A stretch of DNA of 64,000 nt from Riptortus pedestris (Eukaryota; Arthropoda; Insecta; Hemiptera; Alydidae). The notes under the pieces were generated by a model, which ran no database searches, was not told where the DNA came from, and saw only the letters and a list, made by a program, of their open reading frames with translations. Every line of letters starts with the position of its first letter. Positions within the stretch are counted from its first letter, which is position 1. The stretch covers positions 3,122,501 to 3,186,500 of the forward strand of contig JADPXZ010000007.1 in NCBI GenBank assembly GCA_019009955.1, written 5' to 3'. Shown here in pieces: positions 56,430 to 64,000 of the stretch. The position numbers and the translations under genes were made by a program.

Positions 56430-58530
56430 GGAAACAAAATTCCAAATATCTCCGTTATTATGATTCCTATCGAAAAATGTTACAGAATCAATCTTGTTCC
56501 AAATTTAATGTTCTACAACTTTAATTCTATTCACTTTTTTCATAAATCTAATAATAATGGAGAAATTTGCATTTTTGTTTGGGCAATTCAGTAAGAAAAG
56601 TGGGGATTTAGAGAAGGTGCAGAATCAAAATTCCAAATATCTCCGTTATTATGATTCCTATCGAAAAATGTTACAGAATCAATCTTGTTCCAAATTTAAT
56701 GTTCTACAACTTTCATTCTTTTTCACTTTTTTTATAACTCTAATAATAACGGGGAAATTTGCATTTCTTTTATAAACTAGTAAAATGGTATTTAAAGAAG
56801 GTGCAGAATCAAAATTCCAAATATCTCCGTTAATAACCAAGATATTATGAATGTCTTTGATTTCTCAATTCAGTAAGAAAAGTGGGGATTTGGAGAAGCT
56901 GCAGAATCAAAATTCCAAATATCTCCGTTATTATGATTCCAATCGAAAAATCTTAAAGGATCAAACTTGTTCCAAATTTAATGTTCTACAACTTTGATTC
57001 TATACACTTTTTTCATAAATCTAATAATAATGGAGAAATTTGCATTTCTTTTATTTAGTTAGAAAAATTGTATTTAGAGAAGGTGTAGAATCAAAATTCC
57101 AAATATCACCGTTATTATGATTCCTATCGAAAAAATTTACAGAATCAATCTTGTTCCAAATTTAATGTTCTAAAACATTGATTCTATACACTTTTTCTGT
57201 AACTCTAATAAAAACGGAGAAATTTGCACTTCTTATATAAACTAGTAAAATGGTATTTAAAGAAGGTGCAGAATCAAAATTCCAAATATCTCCGTTATTA
57301 TGATTCCTATCGAAAATTCTTACAGAATCAAACCTTTTCCAAATTTAATGTTCTATAACTTTGATTCTATATACTTTTCCCATAAATCTAATAATAACGG
57401 AGATATTTGCATTTCTTATATTAAGTCAGAAAAATTGCATTTAGAGAAGGTGCAGAATCAAAATTCCAGATATCTCCGTTATTATGATTCCTATCAAGAA
57501 ATCTTACAGAATCAAACTTGTTCCAAATTTAATATTCTACTACTTTGATTCTTTTCACTTTTTTCATAACTTTAATAATAACGGAGATATTTCCATTTCT
57601 TATATAAAGTAAGGAAAATGGTATTTAGAGAAGGTGCAGAATCAAAATTCCAAATATCTCCGTTACTATGATTCCTATCGAAAAATGTTACAGAATCTAA
57701 CCTTTTTCAAATTTAATGGTCTACAACTTTGATTCTATACACTTTTTCTGTAACTCTAATAATAACGGATATATTTGCATTTCTTATATTAAGTCAGAAA
57801 AATGGTATTTAGAGAAGGTGCAGAATCAAAATTCCAAATATCTCCGTTATTATGATTCCTATCGAGAAATCTTACAGAATCAAACCTGTTCCAAATTTAA
57901 TGTTCTACAACTTTGATTCTTTTCACTTTTTTTATAACTCTAATAATAACGGAGAAAATAGCATTTCTTATATAAACTAGAAAAATGTTTATAAAGAAGG
58001 TGCAGAATCAAAATTCCAAATATCTCCGTTATTATGATTCCTATCGAAAAAATGTACAGAATCAAACTTGTTCCAAATTTAATGTTTTACAACTTCGATT
58101 CTGTTCACTTTTTTCATAAATCTAATAATAACGGAGAAATTTGCATTTCTTATATAAACTAGTAAAATGGTATTTAGAGAAGGTGCAGAATCAAAATTCC
58201 AAATATCTCCGTTATTATGATTCCTATCGAAAAATCTTAAAGAGTCAATCTTGTCCCAAATTTAATGTACTACAACTTTGATTCCATTCACTTTTTTATA
58301 ACTCTAAGAAGTAACCGAGATATTTTGAATGTCTTTGATTTCTCAATTCAGTAAGAAAAGTGGGGATTTAGAGAAGGTACAGAATCAAAATTCCAAATAT
58401 CTCCGTTATTTTGAGTCTGAGAGTAAAATGTTATAGAACCAATCTTGTTGAACTATTGATGCTCTACAATTGTTGTTATATGCACTTTTTCTCTATCGTA
58501 AATATTAACCGAGATATTAGCGTTTAATTA
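56430..58530 (+). repeat. Intron filled by about twelve core units
   Basis: Core units at roughly 185-190-bp spacing from 10 bp after the donor to 15 bp before the acceptor. Most are the ATGATTCCTATCGAAAAATG variant with AATCTTGTTCCAAATTTAAT. The last is the GAGAGTAAAATG variant seen elsewhere. There is no other sequence in the intron. Confidence 0.92.
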
Positions 58531-58542
58531 TTTATTTTTAAG

Positions 58543-58711
58543 ATCTGGAGAGACGCCACTCTGCTGGGCCGTGAACGGAAGGAAGCTGCCGGTAATTGAG
58601 GAGCTGCTGGGCAAAGGCGCATGCGTCAACTGCGCAGACTACCAAGGGCGCACCCCACTACACTCGGCGGCGTGGTGGGGGAACCTGCCCATAGCCAAAG
58701 AACTTATTGAG
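58543..58711 (+). CDS. Ankyrin protein gene, exon D
   Basis: The acceptor TTATTTATTTTTAAG and donor GAG|GTTATA bound 169 nt. One base completes the split codon from exon C (AG+A, Arg), then 56 codons follow, ending in phase 0. The peptide reads SGETPLCWAVNGRKLPVIEE, LLGKGACVNCADYQGRTPLH and SAAWWGNLPIAKELIE: one full ankyrin repeat and most of the next. The donor (GTTATA) is weak, but the frame continues perfectly into the last exon. Core units start about 15 bp beyond it. Confidence 0.85.
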
Positions 58712-58714
58712 GTT

Positions 58715-61510
58715 ATACAAATATTATTCAAAATATCTCCGTTATTATGAGTTTTATTCAAAAATGTTATAGAACCAATCTTGTTCAAACTTTAATGTTC
58801 TACAACTTTGATTCTATTCACTTTTTTCATAACTCTAATAATAACGGAGATATATGCACTTTTATGTTCGCAATTCTGTAAGAAAAGTGGGGATTTAGAG
58901 AAGATGCAGAATCAAAATTCGAAATATCTCCGTTATTATGAGTTCTATTCAAAATTGTTATAGAACCAATCTTGTTCCAAATTTAATGTTCTACAACTTT
59001 GATTTTATTCACTTTTTTATAACTCTAATAATAACGTAGATATATGCACTTTTGTTTTCGAAATTCTCTGAGAAAAGTGGGGAGTTAGAGAAGATCCAGA
59101 ATCAAAATTCCAAATATCTCCGTTATTATGATTCCTATCGAAAAATCGTATAAAACCAATCTCGTTCCAAATTTAATGTTCTACAACTTTGATTTTATTC
59201 ACTTTTTATATAACTCTAATAATAACTGAGATATTTGTAATCTTCTTTTCGCAATTCAGTAAGAAAAGTGAGGATTTAGAGAAGGTGCAGAATCAAAATT
59301 CCAAATATCTTCGTTATTATGAGTTTTATTCAAAATTGTTATAGAATCAATCTTGTTCCAAATTTAATGTTCTACAACTTTGATTCTATTCACTTTTTTT
59401 ATAACTCTAATAATAACGGAGATATATGCACTTTTGTTACGGCAATTCAGTAAGAAAAGTGGGGATTTAGAGAAGATGCAGAATCAAAATTCGAAATATC
59501 TCCGTTATTATGAGTTTTATTCAAAATTGTTATAGAACCAAACTTGCTCAAAATTTAATGTTCTACAACTTCGATTCTATTCACTTTTTTATAACTCTAA
59601 TAATAATGGAGATATTTGCATTATTGTTTTCGAAATTCTCTAAGAAAAGTGGGGATTTAGAGAAGGTGCAGAATCAAAATTCCAAATATCTCCGTTATTA
59701 TGATTCCTATCGAAAAATCGTATAGAATCAATTGTGTTGCAAATTTAATGACCAACAATTAGTGTTCTATGCATTTTTGAGCTAACTTTAATAATAACCA
59801 AGATATTTGGAATAGTTTTCAACATTCAGTTAGAAAAGTGGGGATTAAGAGAAGATCCAGAATCATAATTCCAAATATCTCCGTTATTATGAGTTTTATT
59901 CAAAATTGCTACAGAACCAAACTTGCTCAAAATTTAATGTTCTACAACTTTGAATCTATTCACTTCTTCTATAACTCTAATAATAACGGAGATATATGCA
60001 CATTTGTTACGGCAATTCAGTAAGAAAAGTGGGGATTTAGAGAAAATCCAGAATCAAAATTCCAAATATCTCCGTTATTATGAGTTTTATTCAAAATTGC
60101 TACAGAACCAAACTTGCTCATAATTTAATGTTCTACAACTTTGATTCTATTCACTTTTTTCATAACTCTAATAATAACGGAGATATATGCACTTTTGTTT
60201 TCGAAATTCTCTAAGAAAAGTGGGGATTTAGAGAAGATCCAGAATCAAAATTCCAAATATCTCCGTTATTATGAGTTTTATTCAAAATTGCTACAGAATC
60301 AATCTTGTTCCAAATTTAATGTTCTACAACTTTGATTCTATTCACTTTTTTTATAACTCTAATAATAACCGAGATATATGCACTTTTGTTACGGCAATTC
60401 AGTAAGAAAAGTGGGGATTTAGAGAAGATGCGGAATCAAAATTCCAAATATCTTCGTTATTATGAGTTTTATTCAAAATTGTTATAGAATCAATCTTGTT
60501 CAAAAGTTAATGTTCTACAACTTTGATTCTATTCACTTTTTATATAACTCTAATAATAACCGAGATATATGCACTTTTGTTTTCGAAATTCTCTAAGAAA
60601 AGTGGGGATTTAGAGAAGATCCAGAATCAAAATTCCAAATATCTCCGTTATTATGAGTTTTATTTAAAATTGTTACAGAATCAATCTTGTTCCAAATTTA
60701 ATATTCTACAACTTTGATTCTATTCACTTTTTTTATAGCTCTAATAATAACGTAGATATATGCATTTTTGTTTTCGAAATTCTCTAAGAAAAGTGGGGAT
60801 TTAGAGAAGATGCAGAATCAAAATTCCAAATATCTCCGTTATTATGAGTTTTATTCAAAATTGCTACAGAATCAATCTTGTTCCAAATTTAATGTTCTAC
60901 AACTTTGATTTTATTCACTTTTTATATAACTCTAATAATAATGGAGATATTTGCATTTTTGTTTGGGCAATTCAGTAAGAAAAGTGGGGATTTAGAGAAG
61001 ATGCAGAATCAAAATTCCAAATATCTCCGTTATTATGAGTTTTATTCAAAATTGTTATAGAATCAATCTTGTTCCAAATTTAATGTTCTACAAATTTGAT
61101 TCCATTCACTTTTTTTATAACTCTAATACTAACGGAGATATATGCACATTTCGTTTGGCAAGCCAGGAATAAAACTGGGGATTTAGAGAAGGTGCAGAAT
61201 CAAAATTCCAAATATCTCCGTTATTATGAGTTTTATTCAAAATTGCTACAGAACCAATCTTGTTTCAAATTTAATGTTCTACAACTTTGATTCTATTCGC
61301 TTTTTTCATAACTCTAATAATAACGGAGATATTAGTAATGTTCTTTTCGCAATTCAGTAAGAAAAGTGAGGATTTAGAGAAGGTGCAGAATCAAAATTCC
61401 AAATATCTCCGTTATTATGAGCCGAATCGAAAAATCGTATAGAATAACTTGTTGTACATTAAATGTTCTACAATTTTAGTTCTGAGCATATTTCCTCTAT
61501 CTTTAGTATT
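58715..61510 (+). repeat. Intron filled by about fifteen core units
   Basis: Core units at roughly 190-bp spacing, mainly the ATGAGTTTTATTCAAAATTG variant with CTACAACTTTGATTCTATTC. The CAGTAAGAAAAGTGGGG-type linker is in nearly every copy. They run from about 15 bp after the donor of exon D to about 65 bp before the last acceptor. Confidence 0.92.
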
Positions 61511-61574
61511 AAGCTAGTTATGTACAGTTTTAGTTTTGTGTCTTCAGTTAAACCCCCCACTCCTCCTCTTTCAG

Positions 61575-61691
61575 TTCGGTGCTGACGTCAACTCTAGAGA
61601 CAGCGAAGGCAACACTCCGCTCCACTCTGCTGAGCAGATGTTCTCCCTTGGTGTTGCCAAGCTGCTCAGATCTCTCGGAGGAATACTCTAG
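61575..61691 (+). CDS. Ankyrin protein gene, terminal exon E
   Basis: The acceptor CCTCCTCTTTCAG leads in phase 0 into 38 codons and a TAG stop. FGADVNSRDSEGNTPLHSAE completes the repeat begun in exon D (…AKELIE|FGADVNSRD), and AKLLRSLGGIL ends the final helix. The five exons A-E together give about 340 residues: a helical region of about 170 residues, then roughly five ankyrin repeats at the C-terminus. Its function is likely protein-protein interaction; the partner is unknown. The polypyrimidine tract contains the CCCCCACTCCT motif shared with several repeats in the window. Confidence 0.88.
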   Translation, partial: FGADVNSRDSEGNTPLHSAEQMFSLGVAKLLRSLGGIL

Positions 61692-61755
61692 CTGAGACTG
61701 ACTAACAAAAAAGGCTTAACTTCTTTTAATTGTAGCAGCAATTTTGTACAGGTCA

Positions 61756-61761
61756 AATAAA
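61756..61761 (+). promoter_or_regulatory. Polyadenylation signal AATAAA
   Basis: Canonical hexamer 65 bp after the stop of the + strand ankyrin gene, followed about 20-25 bp later by GT/T-rich sequence (TTTGTGCGTGTTCTTTG). A T-run follows at 61,793-61,809. Confidence 0.75.
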
Positions 61762-61844
61762 GAGTTATAACTTTGTGCGTGTTCTTTGTTCTTTTTTTTT
61801 TTTTTTTTTACCCTTCACCCATTTTAGCAGATTTCCATTTAGCA

Positions 61845-64000
61845 AAAAGTTTAAAGCAACCTATCAAAATAAGCAACTCTAAAGCAATATATTACAAAAC
61901 AAACTAACAGCAGCAGATTAAAAAAGCAACTTTAGAGCAACCTATCAAAATAAGCAACTCTAAAGCAATATATTACAAAACAAACTAACAGCAGCAGATT
62001 AAAAAAGCAACTTTAGAGCAACCTATCAAAATAAGCAACTCTAAAGCAATATATTAAAAAACAAAAACAAACTAACAGCAGCAGATTAAAAAAGCAACTT
62101 TAAAGCAACCTATCAAAATAAGCAACTCTAAAGCAATATATTAAAAAACAAAAACAAACTAACAGCAGCAGATTAAAAAAGCAACTTTAAAGCAACCTAT
62201 CAAAATAAGCAACTCTAAAGTCAGCAACCGATTAAAAAAAGCAACTCAAATGCAACCTATCAAAATAAGCAACTCTAAAGCAATATATTAAAAAACAAAA
62301 ACAAACTAACAGCAGCAGATTAAAAAAGCAACTTTAAAGCAACCTATCAAAATAAGCAACTCTAAAGCAATATATTAAAAAACAAAAACAAACTAACAGC
62401 AGCAGATTAAAAAAGCAACTTTAAAGCAACCTATCAAAATAAGCAACTCTAAAGCAATATATTAAAAAACAAAAACAAACTAACAGCAGCAGATTAAAAA
62501 AGCAACTTTAAAGCAACCTATCAAAATAAGCAACTCTAAAGCAATATATTAAAAAACAAAAACAAACTAACAGCAGCAGATTAAAAAAGCAACTTTAAAG
62601 CAACCTATCAAAATAAGCAACTCTAAAGCAATATATTAAAAAACAAAAACAAACTAACAGCAGCAGATTAAAAAAGCAACTTTAAAGCAACCTATCAAAA
62701 TAAGCAACTCTAAAGCAATATATTAAAAAAACAAAAACAAACTAACACACGAAGATAAAAAAAGCAACTTTAAAGCAACCTATCAAAATAAGCAACTCTA
62801 AAGCAATATATTAAAAAACAAAAACAAACTAACAGCAGCAGATTAAAAAAGCAACTTTAAAGCAACCTATCAAAATAAGCAACTCTAAAGCAATATATTA
62901 AAAAACAAAAACAAACTAACAGCAGCAGATTAAAAAAGCAACTTTAAAGCAACCTATCAAAATAAGCAACTCTAAAGCAATATATTAAAAAACAAAAACA
63001 AACTAACAGCAGCAGATTAAAAAAGCAACTTTAAAGCAACCTATCAAAATAAGCAACTCTAAAGCAACAGATTAAAAAACAAAAACAAACTAACAGCAGC
63101 AGATTAAAAAAGCAACTTTAAAGCAACCTATCAAAATAAGCAACTCTAAAGCAATATATTAAAAAACAAAAACAAACTAACAGCAGCAGATTAAAAAAGC
63201 AACTTTAAAGCAACCTATCAAAATAAGCAACTCTAAAGCAACAGATTAAAAAACAAAAACAAACTAACAGCAGCAGATTAAAAAAGCAACTTTAAAGCAA
63301 CCTATCAAAATAAGCAACTCTAAAGCAACAGATTAAAAAACAAAAACAAACTAACAGCAGCAGATTAAAAAAGCAACTTTAAAGCAACCTATCAAAATAA
63401 GCAACTCTAAAGCAATATATTAAAAAACAAAAACAAACTAACAGCAGCAGATTAAAAAAGCAACTTTAAAGCAACCTATCAAAAATTAGCAACTCAAATA
63501 AGCAACTCTAAAAGCAAATTAAAAAACAAAAACAAACTAACAGCAGCAGATTAAAAAAGCAACTTTAAAGCAACCTATCAAAATAAGCAACTCTAAAGCA
63601 ACAGATTAAAAAACAAAAACAAACTAACAGCAGCAGATTAAAAAAGCAACTTTAAAGCAACCTATCAAAATAAGCAACTCTAAAGCAGTAGATTAAAAAA
63701 CAAAAACAAACTAACAGCAGCAGATTAAAAAAGCAACTTTAAAGCAACCTATCAAAATAAGCAACTCTAAAGCAACAGATTAAAAAACAAAAACAAACTA
63801 ACAGCAGCAGATTAAAAAAGCAATTTTAAAGCAACCTATCAAAAAGTCAACTTTTCAGCAACCGATCAAAATAAGCAACTCTATAGCAACAGATTAAAAA
63901 ACAAAAACAAACTAACAGCAGCAGATTAAAAAAGCAATTTTAAAGCAACCTATCAAAAAGTCAACTTTTCAGCAACCGATCAAAATAAGCAACTCTAAAG
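61845..64000. repeat. 87-bp tandem satellite, runs off the window
   Basis: About 25 copies of AACTAACAGCAGCAGATTAA, AAAAGCAACTTTAAAGCAAC, CTATCAAAATAAGCAACTCT plus an A-rich part. The period is 81 bp in the first copies and 87 bp in most others (an A-run expansion). Local rearrangements occur at 62,215-62,270, 63,480-63,520 and 63,835-64,000. It begins about 85 bp after the AATAAA. No gene. Confidence 0.95.

Noticed and set aside
49694..61290. Many small frames with SKYLRYY or MSLRVKCYRTNL peptides
   Set aside because: They recur in every core unit, so they are translations of the repeat rather than genes.

Overview
This is a gene-poor, extremely repeat-rich window from an animal nuclear genome. 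Exons are short, GC-richer than their surroundings and bounded by GT-AG splice sites. Introns are AT-rich. There are many microsatellites, tandem satellites, short inverted-repeat elements and retrotransposon remnants. An invertebrate, probably an arthropod, is my best guess; no marker settles the taxon. Most long open frames are translations of CT/GA, poly-C or AT repeats and are not genes.

The clearest gene is on the + strand at 52,308-61,691. Five exons join in phase: two of unknown helical character, then three ankyrin-repeat exons ending in a stop, with AATAAA about 65 bp further on. Its 5' part is not identified. On the - strand lie two ankyrin terminal exons (25,204-24,671 and 17,054-16,542) and one internal ankyrin exon (10,294-10,022). 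Two exons look like dipeptidyl-peptidase-IV family (S9B) beta-propeller sequence, but on opposite strands: - at 7,131-6,923 and + at 8,704-8,778. A Ser-rich + exon is at 3,571-3,789. Weaker exon candidates are at 30,971-31,061, 32,629-32,767, 35,604-35,711, 42,528-42,665 and 50,882-50,941.

Repeats, left to right: CT-rich 75-bp minisatellite (0.4-3.4 kb) and other CT tracts (4-6.8 kb); 118-bp satellite (7.2-8.4 kb); a perfect 16-bp C15A array (9.4-9.9 kb); arrays of a roughly 190-bp unit whose core has inverted-repeat ends (8.4-14 kb); an array of a multi-palindrome module (14.1-16.5 kb); GA-rich tract (17.3-18.2 kb); 113-bp satellite (18.8-21.2 kb); 25-bp minisatellite (21.7-24.6 kb); inverted core-unit array (25.2-28.1 kb); CT tracts (28.2-29.8 and 32.8-35.6 kb); TIR elements (12.6, 30.7, 31.8 and 36.3 kb); a degenerate dispersed-element array (37.2-41.9 kb); an A-rich repeat and a second C15A array (42.8-44.5 kb); TA-rich DNA with retrotransposon remnants (44.5-49.4 kb); more core units filling the introns of the + gene; and an 87-bp satellite running off the right end.

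Two patterns stand out. The same inverted-repeat core unit, roughly 80-90 copies by eye, fills introns almost to the splice sites. Each of the three ankyrin terminal exons is followed closely by its own private tandem array, and two of those arrays contain copies of the neighbouring terminal exon. Several repeat blocks also hold indel-riddled copies between near-identical ones, which suggests uncorrected long-read consensus.
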